Part shown: positions 27,156-36,197 of the stretch, in pieces | How the letters are laid out: each line of letters opens with the position of its first letter | How positions within the stretch are numbered: the first letter of the stretch is position 1 | DNA from: Xylophilus sp. | GTDB lineage: Bacteria > Pseudomonadota > Gammaproteobacteria > Burkholderiales > Burkholderiaceae_C | Length of the DNA stretch: 54,769 nt | Assembly: GCA_009914555.1 (NCBI GenBank) | Contig: WNDY01000031.1 | Location: 1 to 54,769, forward strand | Direction of reading: 5' to 3' | Made by a program: the position numbers and the translations under genes | The notes under the pieces: generated by a model | What the model was told of the DNA's origin: nothing | What the model saw: only the letters and a program-made list of their open reading frames with translations | Databases searched by the model: none

Positions 27156-27987
27156 AATCCCGCTGCCGGCCGGCGATGCGACGCAGCGGCTGCGTCGGTG
27201 CGCTGTCTACCATGCGGCCGGTGCGCTCCATCGCGCCGGCGGCGAGCGGATCGATCAGCGCAGCTTCGGGCAGGTTGTGCCAGTAGCGGCGCGGCATCTC
27301 CTTGCGCATCGCATCGAGCTTGAGCCGCGCCGGATTGAAGATGCTCGCGTAGTAGGTGAGCCAGAGCGCCTCGCCAGCGTCCGGCCCGGGCGCATCCTCG
27401 CGCGCCGCGCCGGGGCCGAACCGGAGCTGTGCGCCGTCCCAGCGCACGCTGGCCCCGGGCGTCAGGATCGCCCAGCGCATGGCCGCGAAGCGCCGCGCGA
27501 AGAACGGCGCCACCGCCTCGACGATGTGGTGGTCCGGCTCGAACCAGGCGATGTGCAGCGGCTCGCGGCCGTCGGCATCGGGCAGCGGCCGAAAGCGCAC
27601 GAAGGCTTTCATCTTGTGGGCATCGCGGCGCACGGCGCGCGCCATCGATTCGGCTGCATCGCGGTCGGGATCAAGTGGGTCATGCCGCAGCGCGGGTTCG
27701 TGCACCAGCCGCCAGAGCAGCCGGTAGAGCAGGGCGAAGCGGCCCGGGTCGCGGTGCAGCGCCACGGTGCGGCAGAGCGTGACGAAGGCGGCCGGCACGC
27801 GAGCGGCATCGACCGGAGCCGGCGGCACGGCGGTGGGCTCGGCCTGCGCGGCGAACAGCTCGGGCGCAGCGCTGCCCGCGACCTGCCACTCGACCGATTC
27901 CGGTGCCACGCCCGCAGCAAGCAGTCCGCGCGCATGGTCGCGGAATGCATCGACGGCGGTCGGACCGGGCAGGACGATGGTGCGCAT
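27154..27987 (-). CDS. TIGR03915-type DNA metabolism protein (DUF4130)
   Basis: 277-residue protein of the family found together with a DNA-modification/repair radical-SAM protein. Recognisable parts are ALHRDPGRFALLYRLLWRL, AHKMKAFVRFRP, WFEPDHHIVEAVAPFFARRF and the C-terminal YWHNLPEA. Some relatives carry an extra uracil-DNA-glycosylase domain at the C-terminus; this one ends without it. A role in DNA repair is inferred from the partner. It lies 11 nt after the radical-SAM gene, so the two form an operon. Confidence 0.8.
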   Translation of the reverse strand: MRTIVLPGPTAVDAFRDHARGLLAAGVAPESVEWQVAGSAAPELFAAQAEPTAVPPAPVDAARVPAAFVTLCRTVALHRDPGRFALLYRLLWRLVHEPALRHDPLDPDRDAAESMARAVRRDAHKMKAFVRFRPLPDADGREPLHIAWFEPDHHIVEAVAPFFARRFAAMRWAILTPGASVRWDGAQLRFGPGAAREDAPGPDAGEALWLTYYASIFNPARLKLDAMRKEMPRRYWHNLPEAALIDPLAAGAMERTGRMVDSAPTQPLRRIAGRQRD

Positions 27988-27998
27988 GACCGGGGTTC

Positions 27999-29294
27999 TC
28001 AGGCCGTGGCGAAGAGGTCGGCCTGCTGCGCCTTCGCCGGCGCACGCAGCCGCCGCGCGAGCGCCTCGTCGCTGTCGAGCAGCGCGCCGGGCCGGTGGCC
28101 GTCGGCCGTCACGAAGGGCAGCACGCGCGCCAGCGGCACATGCAGCCGGCCGAGGTCGTCCACGTGGATGCGGCGCACGCGGCGCGCGGCCAGCAGCCGC
28201 TCCACCGTCTTCACGCCCAGGCCCGGCACGCGCAGCAGCAGCTCGCGCGGCGCGCGGTTGAGGTCGGCCGGAAAGCGCGCGCGGTGGGCCAGCGCCCAGG
28301 CGGTCTTCGGGTCCAGGTCGAGCGCGAGCATGCCGCCTGCGCCGGCCGGCACGATTTCGTCGTGCGCGAAGCCGTAGAAGCGCATAAGCCAGTCGGCCTG
28401 GTAGAGCCGGTGCTCGCGCACCAGCGGCGGCGCGGCCAGCGGCAGGCCGGCCGCGGCGTCGGGGATCGGGCTGAAGGCCGAGTAGTACACCCGCCGCAGC
28501 CGGTAGCGGCCGTAGAGCTGGGCGCTGGTGGCGAGGATGGCCCGGTCGTCCGCCGCGTCGGCGCCGACGATCATCTGCGTGCTCTGGCCCGCGGGCGCGA
28601 AGGCCGGGGCCGGCGCACGGCGCGCCGGTGCGGACCGGGCCGCGTCGCGGGCCTCGTCGATGTGCGCCTGCAGCCGGCCCATCGCGCCGCGGATGGCCGT
28701 GCCGTCCTTCTCCGGCGCGAGCCGGGCCAGGCCGTCGGCCGTGGGCAGCTCCACGTTGATGCTGAGCCGGTCGGCATAGCGCCCGGCGCGCGCCAGCAGC
28801 TCGGGCGCGGCGTCCGGGATCGTCTTGAGGTGGATGTACCCGTGGAAGTCGTGCTCCTCGCGCAGCACGCGGGCCACCTCGACCACCTGCTCCATCGTGT
28901 AGTCGGGGCTCTGGATGATGCCCGACGAGAGGAACAACCCCTCGATGCAGTTGCGCCGATAGAAGTCCAGCGTGAGGCGCACCACCTCGTCGACGGAGAA
29001 GCGCGCCCGCGGCACGTTGCTGGTGACGCGGTTGACGCAGTAGAGGCAGTCGTAGGTGCAGAAGTTGGTCAGCAGGATCTTCAGCAGCGACACGCAGCGC
29101 CCGTCGGGCGTATAGCTGTGGCAGATGCCCATGCCCTCGGTCGAGCCGATGCCGCGGCCGCCGGCCGAGTCGCGCTTGGCCGTGCCGCTGGAGGCGCACG
29201 ATGCGTCGTACTTGGCCGCGTCGGCCAGGATGGCGAGCTTGCGCAGCAGCGGCGGCGACGGCGGCAGGGCGGCGGGAATGGCGGGTGCAATCAC
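27999..29294 (-). CDS. putative DNA modification/repair radical SAM protein (TIGR03916)
   Basis: 431-residue radical-SAM enzyme. The 4Fe-4S motif is CTYDCLYC (about residue 78). It is preceded by the family-specific RGIGSTEGMGICHSYTPDGRC segment and followed by a C-terminal helix-hairpin-helix DNA-binding motif (LLLRVPGLGVKTVERLL). It is paired with the TIGR03915 gene just downstream. The reaction is unknown; association with DNA repair is from family naming and the HhH motif. No strong promoter was identified in the 63 nt to the next gene. Confidence 0.85.
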   Translation of the reverse strand: MIAPAIPAALPPSPPLLRKLAILADAAKYDASCASSGTAKRDSAGGRGIGSTEGMGICHSYTPDGRCVSLLKILLTNFCTYDCLYCVNRVTSNVPRARFSVDEVVRLTLDFYRRNCIEGLFLSSGIIQSPDYTMEQVVEVARVLREEHDFHGYIHLKTIPDAAPELLARAGRYADRLSINVELPTADGLARLAPEKDGTAIRGAMGRLQAHIDEARDAARSAPARRAPAPAFAPAGQSTQMIVGADAADDRAILATSAQLYGRYRLRRVYYSAFSPIPDAAAGLPLAAPPLVREHRLYQADWLMRFYGFAHDEIVPAGAGGMLALDLDPKTAWALAHRARFPADLNRAPRELLLRVPGLGVKTVERLLAARRVRRIHVDDLGRLHVPLARVLPFVTADGHRPGALLDSDEALARRLRAPAKAQQADLFATA

Positions 29295-29357
29295 TGGATG
29301 AATATACAGCGGTTGCGCCCGCGGGCGAAGTCCCTGCGCGGGGCTGGGCTCTGCCGC

Positions 29358-29765
29358 TCAGTGCAGGCGCGCGACCACGATCGCCAGCACGGCGACGGCC
29401 GTGCCCAGCACCGCGCTCACGCGCACCAGCAGGCGGCTGCGCTGGCGCAGGGTCTCGACCGTGGCGACGACCTGTGCGTTCTGCTCGGCCAGCGACTGCA
29501 GCAATTCTGCGGTGCGGGTCTGCTCCTCCTCCAGTTCCTGTACCCGGCCCTGCAGCTGCTGGACATGGACGGCCAGCGTCTGCGGGTCGCCGTCGAGCAG
29601 CGGCGCGACGGTGGTGGTGCCGGCGGCGCGGGCCGCGGCCTTCTTGTCGGCGCCGCCACGCACGCCGTCGTAGAGGTTGCGCGCGCCCTTGACGATCTGC
29701 GGCGTGGCGGCGATCACATCGGTCCACGGGATCAGCTTGAGCGCGGAGAGCCAGGGAAGGGGCAT
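29358..29765 (-). CDS. coiled-coil protein with C-terminal membrane anchor
   Basis: 135-residue protein. It starts MPLPWLSALKLIPWTDVIAATP, then has a basic stretch and a clear coiled coil at about residues 65-105 (LQGRVQELEEEQTRTAELLQ), and ends in one hydrophobic span (about 113-132) with almost no tail. It is a tail-anchored design. AAGGAG is well placed before the ATG. I do not recognise the family; similar small proteins are often annotated as hypothetical in Burkholderiales. Confidence 0.7.
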   Translation of the reverse strand: MPLPWLSALKLIPWTDVIAATPQIVKGARNLYDGVRGGADKKAAARAAGTTTVAPLLDGDPQTLAVHVQQLQGRVQELEEEQTRTAELLQSLAEQNAQVVATVETLRQRSRLLVRVSAVLGTAVAVLAIVVARLH

Positions 29766-29872
29766 CGTCGGAAATCTCCTTGGGACGCCCATTATTGCGC
29801 CCGGTCCAGGGCCTGGGGGATCAGGCCGTGTCGGCGGCAGGCTGGCTCCAGCGTGCGGCGGCGGCGCGCGCG

Positions 29873-30115
29873 GCCTGCGCCAGCGCCGGCATGGAAGCCG
29901 GCACCGAAGCGGGTGCCGGGCCGGCCCGGCGCGGCCATGTCCACCCAGGCGAACGCGCGGCCCTGCGGGTCGGTCGCGCTGCGCTCGACGCCCTGGCTGT
30001 CGATGCGCAGCGCACCGCCGTCCGCACCGTCCCGGCCCACGGGCCGCAGGTAGGTGCGGTCGAACAATTTCCACAGCGCGTCGCTGCCCAGCTCGGTCTC
30101 GCTGGCATCGGCCTC
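29873..30115 (-). pseudogene. unidentified protein-like fragment
   Basis: On the minus strand a stretch of about 80 codons reads like genuine protein with normal codon bias (ELGSDALWKLFDRTYLRPVG, then DSQGVERSATDPQGRAFAWVD). It has no recognisable start, and a low-complexity Arg/Ala tail follows it. It stops being protein-like where the truncated AraC homologue begins on the other strand. Most likely debris of an unrelated gene; I cannot name it. Confidence 0.35.
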
Positions 30116-30116
30116 G

Positions 30117-30470
30117 CGGCCGATGCGGCCGCCAGCCGCCGCACCGGTCTTGCTGGCCGCCCTGCTGCTCGAGGAAATGGCCGCGCCGCGGCCGCTGCCG
30201 TTCGAGCTGCCCTGGCTGGCCGAGGGAGATGCGATGAGCGCCAAGACCTTCCACCGCCATGTCGAGGCATCCACCGGCATGACCTTCGGCCGCTGGCGGC
30301 AGAAGCTGCGGCTGCTGGTGGCGGTGGAGGCGCTGCTCGGCGGCGCGTCCATCCTGCGGGCGGCGCTGGACAGCGGCTATGCCGCCCAGAGCGCGTTTGC
30401 CGCGGCCTTCCGCCGGAACTTCGACATCACACCCTCCGATTTCGTGGCGGCGGCGCGGGAGCATGGGTGA
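30117..30470 (+). pseudogene. truncated AraC-family regulator
   Basis: C-terminal part of an AraC/XylS regulator. A short linker (LLAALLLEEM) is followed by the second half of the DNA-binding region (SAKTFHRHVEASTGMTFGRWRQKLRLL) and then the last helix-turn-helix (ALDSGYAAQSAFAAAFRRNF). The cupin-like sensor domain is missing. The first HTH appears internally deleted, because FELPWLAEGDAMS joins segments normally about 25-30 residues apart. A longer open frame from GTG 30054 adds non-homologous sequence. Probably a decayed gene. Confidence 0.6.
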
Positions 30471-30505
30471 CGCGCGCGCTGCACATGCAGAAGGCCGCTA
30501 TCCGG

Positions 30506-30534
30506 TTGCATTGAAAAACTGGATGAGCTAGCAT
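30506..30534 (+). promoter_or_regulatory. sigma-70-type promoter for the MFS/MATE pair
   Basis: TTGCAT (30506-30511) and TAGCAT (30529-30534) with a 17-nt spacer, 42 nt before the MFS start, in a locally A/T-rich stretch unlike the surroundings. Confidence 0.5.
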
Positions 30535-30575
30535 TCATTGTAGTTTTGTTTTGAAACTGGAAGGGTGGGAGCATC

Positions 30576-31760
30576 ATGAAGACTGACGCCGCGTCGGCCG
30601 CCACGATGCCGCGCAGCCTGGTGCTGCTGTTCGCCGCGTCGGCCGGCCTCGGTGTGGCCAACGTCTACTACGCCCAGCCGCTGCTCGACGCGCTGGCGCG
30701 GGACTTCGGCATCGCGCAGGCGGCGGTCGGCGGTGTGGTCACGGCCACACAGGCGGGCTGCGCGTTGGCGCTGCTGCTGCTGGTGCCGCTCGGCGACCGG
30801 GTGGACCGCCGCCGCCTGATGGCCGCCCAACTGCTGGCGCTGGCGGCGGCGCTGGTGATGGTGGGGCTGGCGCCGTCGGCGCCGGTGCTGCTGGCCGGCA
30901 TGCTCGCTGTGGGCCTGCTGGGCACGGCGATGGCGCAGGGCCTGGTCGCCTATGCCGCAGCCGCCGCGGCGCCCCGGGAGCGGGGCCGCGTGGTCGGCGC
31001 GGCGCAGGCAGGCGTGTTCATCGGCCTGCTGCTGGCGCGGGTGTTCGCCGGGGCCGTGAGCGACCTGGCGGGATGGCGCGGCGTCTACTTCTGCGCCGCC
31101 GTGCTGATGCTCACGATCGCCGGGCCGCTGTGGCGCCGGCTGCCGGCGCTGGCTGCGGCACGGCAGGCGATGCGCTATTCGCAGTTGATCGCATCCATGC
31201 TCGCGCTGCTGCGACAGGAACAGGCGCTGCAGGTGCGCGGCATGCTGGCGCTGCTGATGTTCGCAGCATTCAACATCTTCTGGAGCGCGCTGGCGCTGGC
31301 GCTGAGCGCCCCGCCGCAGGGCTTCTCGCACACCGCGATCGGCGCCTTCGGTCTGGCCGGCGCGGCCGGTGCGCTGGCCGCCGCACGCGCCGGGCACTGG
31401 GCCGACCGCGGCCAGGGTCAGCGCACCAGTGCCGCGGCGCTCGCGCTGCTGCTGCTGGCCTGGTGGCCGCTGTCGCTGATGGAACGGTCGCTCGGGGCGC
31501 TGGTGGTCGGCATCGTGCTGCTCGACCTCGGCGGCCAGGCGCTGCACGTCACCAATCAGAGTCTGATTCTGCGCACCCGGCCCGAGGCGCACGGCCGGCT
31601 GATCGGCCTCTACATGCTGTTCTATGCCGCGGGCAGCGGGCTGGGCGCGATCGGCGCGACGGCGGCCTATGCCCGCGCCGGCTGGCACGGCGTGTGTCTG
31701 CTCGGCGCGGCGGTGAGCCTGCTGGCGCTGCTGTTCTGGCGGGCGACCCGGCCGGCCTGA
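30576..31760 (+). CDS. MFS transporter
   Basis: 394-residue, about 12-span major facilitator protein of the YgaY/arabinose-efflux-like group. It starts LVLLFAASAGLGVANVYYAQPLLDALARDFG and has the loop motif GDRVDRRRLMAAQLLAL between spans 2 and 3. It probably exports a small molecule; the substrate is unknown. GGAAGGGTGGGAG precedes the ATG. It is followed after 16 nt by the MATE gene, so two efflux proteins are likely co-expressed. Confidence 0.86.
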   Translation: MKTDAASAATMPRSLVLLFAASAGLGVANVYYAQPLLDALARDFGIAQAAVGGVVTATQAGCALALLLLVPLGDRVDRRRLMAAQLLALAAALVMVGLAPSAPVLLAGMLAVGLLGTAMAQGLVAYAAAAAAPRERGRVVGAAQAGVFIGLLLARVFAGAVSDLAGWRGVYFCAAVLMLTIAGPLWRRLPALAAARQAMRYSQLIASMLALLRQEQALQVRGMLALLMFAAFNIFWSALALALSAPPQGFSHTAIGAFGLAGAAGALAAARAGHWADRGQGQRTSAAALALLLLAWWPLSLMERSLGALVVGIVLLDLGGQALHVTNQSLILRTRPEAHGRLIGLYMLFYAAGSGLGAIGATAAYARAGWHGVCLLGAAVSLLALLFWRATRPA

Positions 31761-31776
31761 ATCGGAGCATGGCCCC

Positions 31777-33156
31777 ATGGACGACCGGATCGACCCGCGG
31801 GTGAGAAGGATGCTCGAAGCGCCGGTCGTCCCCACGGTGCTGGCAATGGCATGGCCGAACGTGCTGATGATGGTGGTGCAGTCCGGCACCGGCTTCGTGG
31901 AGGCCTGGTTCCTCTCCCGGCTCGGGACGCAGGCGCTGGCCGGCTCGGCGCTGGTGCTGCCGCTGATCATGCTGATGCAGAACATGTCGCAGGGCGCGAT
32001 GGGCGGGGGCGTGTCGTCGGCCATCGCGCGCGCGCTCGGCGCCGGGCGGCGCAACGAGGCCGACAGCCTGGCGCTGCACGCCGTGCTGATCGCGGTCGCG
32101 CTGGGGCTGGGCTTCACGCTGCTGGTGCTGCTCGCCGGCCCGCGGCTCTATGCGTTCCTCGGTGGCCGCGACCGTTCGCTGGCCGCGGCGCTCGCCTATT
32201 CAAACGTTGTGTTTGCGGGGATCGTGCTGATGTGGACCATGAACACGCTGGCCAGCGTGGTCCGCGGGACCGGCAACATGCTGGGCCCGGGCGCGGTGGT
32301 CTGCGGCGGCGCGCTGCTCCTCGTGCCGCTGTCGCCCTGCCTGATCTTCGGCATCGGCCCGCTGCCGGCGCTGGGCATCGCGGGCGCCGGCGCGGCCCTG
32401 CTCGCCTACTACGGCGCGGGCACGCTGGTGCTGGGCTGGTACGTCGCCAGCGGGCGCAGTTCCGCGCGGCTGCGGCGCGGCGCGCTGCGCCGGGAGCGCT
32501 TCCGCAGCATCCTCGGCGTCGGGGCGCTGGCGACTGTCAATTCGCTGCAGACCAACGCGATGCTCGCGCTGAGCACGGCGCTGGTCGACGCGTATGCGGG
32601 GACGTCGGCCGTGGCCGGCTACGGCATCGCGGCGCGGCTCGAATACCTCGTGGCCCCGCTGGCCTTCGGCATCGGCGCGCCGCTCGTCGCGCTGGTCGGC
32701 GCCAACCGCGGCGCGGGCCAGCCGGAGCGTGCCCGCCGCATCACGGCCGCCGGCGGCGCGCTGGCCTTCGCCTGCGCCGGTGCGGTCGGGGCGGCTGCGG
32801 CCTGCTGGCCGATGGCCTGGCTGGGCCTGTTCAGCAGCGAGGCCGCAGTCCTGAGGACCGGCACGAACTATCTCGGAACGGTCGCGCCGTTCTACGGCTT
32901 CTTCGGCATGGGCTGGGCGCTGTACTTCGCGTCGCAGGGCGCCCGGCGGCTGAAGTGGCCGCTGCTGGCCGGCTTCGCCCGGCTCGCGCTGTCCGTGGGC
33001 GGCGGCTGGGCGGTGCTGCACTTCACCGGCTCGCTGGCGCTTTTCTTCGCCACGGCGGCGGCCGCGATGGCGCTCTATGGCCTGGTGATCGCCGCCGCAG
33101 CGTCGTCGCGCGGCGGCTGGTTCCCCATTGCCGCACCGGCACACGGCCGGGACTGA
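31777..33156 (+). CDS. MATE family efflux transporter
   Basis: 459-residue multidrug/toxin extrusion family protein with about 12 spans. Typical sequences are VVPTVLAMAWPNVLMMVVQS and FVEAWFLSRLGTQALAG in span 1-2, MGGGVSSAIARALGAGRR, and AGYGIAARLEYLVAPLAFGIG in the second half. It couples export to H+ or Na+ entry; substrate unknown. It follows the MFS gene by 16 nt and ends 5 nt from the convergent phoH2. Confidence 0.88.
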   Translation: MDDRIDPRVRRMLEAPVVPTVLAMAWPNVLMMVVQSGTGFVEAWFLSRLGTQALAGSALVLPLIMLMQNMSQGAMGGGVSSAIARALGAGRRNEADSLALHAVLIAVALGLGFTLLVLLAGPRLYAFLGGRDRSLAAALAYSNVVFAGIVLMWTMNTLASVVRGTGNMLGPGAVVCGGALLLVPLSPCLIFGIGPLPALGIAGAGAALLAYYGAGTLVLGWYVASGRSSARLRRGALRRERFRSILGVGALATVNSLQTNAMLALSTALVDAYAGTSAVAGYGIAARLEYLVAPLAFGIGAPLVALVGANRGAGQPERARRITAAGGALAFACAGAVGAAAACWPMAWLGLFSSEAAVLRTGTNYLGTVAPFYGFFGMGWALYFASQGARRLKWPLLAGFARLALSVGGGWAVLHFTGSLALFFATAAAAMALYGLVIAAAASSRGGWFPIAAPAHGRD

Positions 33157-33161
33157 CCGGC

Positions 33162-34862
33162 CTACAGCACTTCGCTCGCGAAGTCCGCCAGCCGCGAGCG
33201 CTCTCCGCGCGCCAGCGTGATGTGCCCGCTGTGCGGCCAGCCCTTGAACTTGTCGACCGCATAGGTCAGGCCCGAGGCGCCCTCGGTCAAGTAGGGCGTA
33301 TCGATCTGCGCGAGGTTGCCCATGCAGACGATCTTGGTGCCAGGGCCGGCGCGGGTGATCAGCGTCTTCATCTGCTTGGGCGTGAGGTTCTGCGCCTCGT
33401 CGATGATCACGTACTTGTTGAGGAACGTGCGCCCGCGCATGAAGTTCATGCTCTTGATCTTGATGCGGCTCCTGATCAGCTCGTTGGTGGCTGCGCGGCC
33501 CCATTCGCCGGCGTTGCCGCCGTCGCCCTTGGCCAGGAATTCGAGGTTGTCGTCGAGCGCGCCCATCCACGGGCCCATCTTCTCCTCCTCGGTGCCGGGC
33601 AGGAAGCCGATGTCCTCGCCCACGCTCACGGTCGCGCGGGTCATGATGATCTCGGTGTAGCGGCGCTCGTCGAGCACCTGCGTCAGGCCCGCGGCCAGTG
33701 CCATCAGCGTCTTGCCGGTGCCGGCCGTGCCGGTCAGCGTGACGAGGTCGATCTCCGGGTCCATGAGCAGGTTCATCGCGAAGTTCTGCTCGCGGTTGCG
33801 GGTGTTGACGCCCCAGACCGCGTTCTTGGCCGAGCCGTAGTCCTTGAGCGTCTGCAGCACGGCGGTCTTGTCGCGGATCTCGGTCACGCGCGCATGGAGG
33901 CTCGGCTCGTCGGGCGCCTCGAAGTAGACGAACTGGTTGATCAGCAGTTGCGGCACCACCGGCCCGCCGATGCGGTAGTAGGTGTGGGCGCCCTGCTGCC
34001 AGCTCTCGACGTTCTTGCCGCTTTTGCTCCAGAAGTCGGGCGGAAGCGCGAGCGCGCCGGCGTAGAGCAGGTCGCCGTCGTCGAGCACCTTGTCGTTCTG
34101 GTAGTCCTCGGCGTCCAGGCCCAGCGCGCGCGCCTTCACGCGCATGTTGATGTCCTTGGAGACCAGTACGACCTCGCGCGGCGCATGTTTGTCGCGCAGC
34201 GCCGCGACCACGCCGAGGATCTGGTTGTCGGCCTTGCCCTGCGGCAGGCTCGCGGGCAGCTTGCCGTCGAGCGTCTCGGTCTGGAAGAACAGGCTGCCGC
34301 CAGCCTCGCGGTGGCCGGTGGTGTCGAGCTTGAGGCCGCGGCCGATGTCGGCGCCCTGCGCCGCGGCGAGCGCGTCGAGCGTTCGGCTGGCCTGGCGGCC
34401 GTTGCGGGCGACCTCGGTCATGCCGCGCTTGTGGCCGTCGAGTTCCTCCAGCACGATCATCGGCAGGTAGATGTCGTGCTCCTCGAAGCGGAACAGGCAC
34501 ATCGGGTCGTGCAGCAGCACGTTGGTGTCGAGCACGAACAGCTTGGCCTGCGCGTCGTTCGGGCGGGCCTTGCGCACGCGCGGTGCGGGCGCGGCGGCCG
34601 GCCTGGCGGCGCCGCGGCTGGCGCGGGCCGGCGCGATGTCTACCACCGGCGCCGACGGTTGGCGGGCAACGGGCGCGGCCGCTGGCGCGGCGCTGGCCAC
34701 GGGAGCCGTTTCGACCGGGCGCAGCAGCGCAGCGGCCGGGGACGGGGCTGTGGCACGGCGCGTGGCCGCGGCCTTGCGGGCCGGAGAGGGTCTGGCCGGA
34801 ACGTCGTAGGCGTCGGAAGAGAGCAGGGTGGCGCGCTTGGTCGGGGCGGGAGGCAGGGGCAT
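33162..34862 (-). CDS. PhoH2: PIN-domain and PhoH ATPase fusion
   Basis: 566-residue fusion. After an Ala/Pro-rich N-terminal tail (about 1-100) comes a PIN ribonuclease domain (KLFVLDTNVLLHDP, then VLEELDGHKRGM; Asp and Glu metal ligands visible). The PhoH helicase-like ATPase follows, with Walker A GTAGTGKT and Walker B VIIDEAQNLTP. PhoH2 proteins unwind and cut RNA. It is downstream of bcp but separated from it by an intrinsic terminator, so it has its own promoter or depends on read-through. Confidence 0.92.
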   Translation of the reverse strand: MPLPPAPTKRATLLSSDAYDVPARPSPARKAAATRRATAPSPAAALLRPVETAPVASAAPAAAPVARQPSAPVVDIAPARASRGAARPAAAPAPRVRKARPNDAQAKLFVLDTNVLLHDPMCLFRFEEHDIYLPMIVLEELDGHKRGMTEVARNGRQASRTLDALAAAQGADIGRGLKLDTTGHREAGGSLFFQTETLDGKLPASLPQGKADNQILGVVAALRDKHAPREVVLVSKDINMRVKARALGLDAEDYQNDKVLDDGDLLYAGALALPPDFWSKSGKNVESWQQGAHTYYRIGGPVVPQLLINQFVYFEAPDEPSLHARVTEIRDKTAVLQTLKDYGSAKNAVWGVNTRNREQNFAMNLLMDPEIDLVTLTGTAGTGKTLMALAAGLTQVLDERRYTEIIMTRATVSVGEDIGFLPGTEEEKMGPWMGALDDNLEFLAKGDGGNAGEWGRAATNELIRSRIKIKSMNFMRGRTFLNKYVIIDEAQNLTPKQMKTLITRAGPGTKIVCMGNLAQIDTPYLTEGASGLTYAVDKFKGWPHSGHITLARGERSRLADFASEVL

Positions 34863-34893
34863 GGGCGGTCAGCTCTCTGGCGGTTCGGAAATG

Positions 34894-34925
34894 AAAAAGC
34901 CGCCTGGAACGAACCGGGGCGGCTT
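34894..34925 (-). terminator. intrinsic terminator of bcp
   Basis: Read on the minus strand, AAGCCGCC (34918-34925) pairs with GGCGGCTT (34897-34904), and five T residues (34894-34898) overlap and follow the stem. It lies about 100 nt after the bcp stop. Confidence 0.8.
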
Positions 34926-35027
34926 GGTCGGAAGGGTGAGAATCTTGCTTTGCAGCAGGAGCATGGACCCATTATGCACACGCCCCGCGACGGCGGGGCG
35001 GATGGCTGTAACAGCAGTGCGGAAGGC

Positions 35028-35513
35028 TCAGGCGGCCTTTTTGAGCGCCTTGACTTCCTTAACGGCCTTGAGGACTTCCTCGACGTGGCCGGGCACCTTG
35101 AGGCCGCGCCACTCCTGCTCCAGGATGCCGTCGGGGCCGATCAGGAAGGTGCTGCGCTCGATGCCCTTGACCTTCTTGCCGTACATGATCTTGTTCTTGA
35201 CCACGCCGAACATGTGGCACATTTTCTCTTCGGTGTCGGCGATCAGTTGGAACGGCAGTTCCAGTTTGGCCTTGAATTCGTCGTGCGACTTCATGTTGTC
35301 GCGCGACACGCCGAACACGGTGGCGCCGGCCTTCACGAAGTCCTTGTACTTGTCGCGGAACTGCATGGCTTCGGTCGTGCAGCCCGGGGTATTGTCCTTC
35401 GGGTAGAAATACAGCACGAGAACCTGGCCGAGGTGGGAGGTGTTGGAGACCTTGATGCCACCGGTGGCGTTGGCTTCGAATTCCGGGATAAGCTTGCTGA
35501 CAACGATCGCCAT
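35028..35513 (-). CDS. bcp: thiol peroxidase Bcp (peroxiredoxin)
   Basis: Reduces hydroperoxides with thioredoxin-derived electrons. The 161-residue product has the peroxidatic motif YPKDNTPGCTTEA (Cys45). The position five residues later, which is the resolving Cys in E. coli Bcp, is Met50. Only one other Cys is present (Cys99). It is therefore a 1-Cys type or uses Cys99. A hairpin GGCGGCCT/AGGCCGCC (about 35580-35606) lies in its 5' region. It is followed by a terminator. Confidence 0.93.
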   Translation of the reverse strand: MAIVVSKLIPEFEANATGGIKVSNTSHLGQVLVLYFYPKDNTPGCTTEAMQFRDKYKDFVKAGATVFGVSRDNMKSHDEFKAKLELPFQLIADTEEKMCHMFGVVKNKIMYGKKVKGIERSTFLIGPDGILEQEWRGLKVPGHVEEVLKAVKEVKALKKAA

Positions 35514-35650
35514 ATAACTTCAATCTCGTGTGACAGGATGTGGTCGTTGAAAAGGGCGGCAGTCGCTCGGGACTCCGGGGCGGCCTGCCGTCTCCCCAGG
35601 CCGCCTACTTTCCCTCTGGAAAACATCCAATTTTACCGTGTTTTCGCTTT

Positions 35651-36043
35651 TCATCCCTGCGCAGGGGCTTGCGCTGTCTCCAGCAGCAGGGCCGCGACCA
35701 CGTTGCGACCCTCGGCGGCGAGGATGTTGTAGGTGCGGCAGGCGGCGGCCGTGTCCATGGTTTCGAGCCCGATGCCGCGTGCGACCAGCGGCCGCAGCCA
35801 GGCCGGCTGCGGGAAGCGGTTGCGCTGGCCGCTGCCGAAGATCATGACCTCGGCCTCCAGGCCGGCCAGCCGCTCGAAGTGCGCGGCCGTCAGGTCCTCG
35901 AAGCGGCCGCAGTACCAGGGCTCGCGCACGCCGCGCGCACCGACGATGACGCTGCCGTCCACCCGGTCCTTGTCCACCCCGACCCAGCCGGGGCCGTAGC
36001 CGGTGATGGTCTGCACGTCGGAACGGTCGGGCTGGAGCTTCAT
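35651..36043 (-). CDS. Mth938-like (DUF498) domain protein
   Basis: 130-residue single-domain protein of the Mth938/Xcc1710 fold. It contains ITGYGPGWVGVD, PWYCGRFEDLT, the conserved IFGSGQRNRFP loop and DTAAACRTYNILAAEGRNVVAALLL. Homologues exist from archaea to the mitochondrial NDUFAF3 assembly factor; the bacterial role is unclear. A TATAAT hexamer (36135-36140, minus strand) lies 92 nt upstream as a possible -10. Confidence 0.87.
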   Translation of the reverse strand: MKLQPDRSDVQTITGYGPGWVGVDKDRVDGSVIVGARGVREPWYCGRFEDLTAAHFERLAGLEAEVMIFGSGQRNRFPQPAWLRPLVARGIGLETMDTAAACRTYNILAAEGRNVVAALLLETAQAPAQG

Positions 36044-36197
36044 GCGGTGGGGCGTGGATGCGGCTGGAGAGGGCCCTGCGCGGGGCTGGCGGCGCGCCGC
36101 GCGGGCGGCCGGTGTGGTGGCGAACTGTGGTCAAATTATAGGTTTCGTCCCGCATCGCACCTGTTCGCGGGCCTCATACCCTGTTGCCGGGAAGGCC

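Noticed and set aside
31851..35732. 1293-codon open frame on the plus strand across MATE, phoH2 and bcp
   Set aside because: Shadow frame created by high GC3; contradicts three recognisable proteins.
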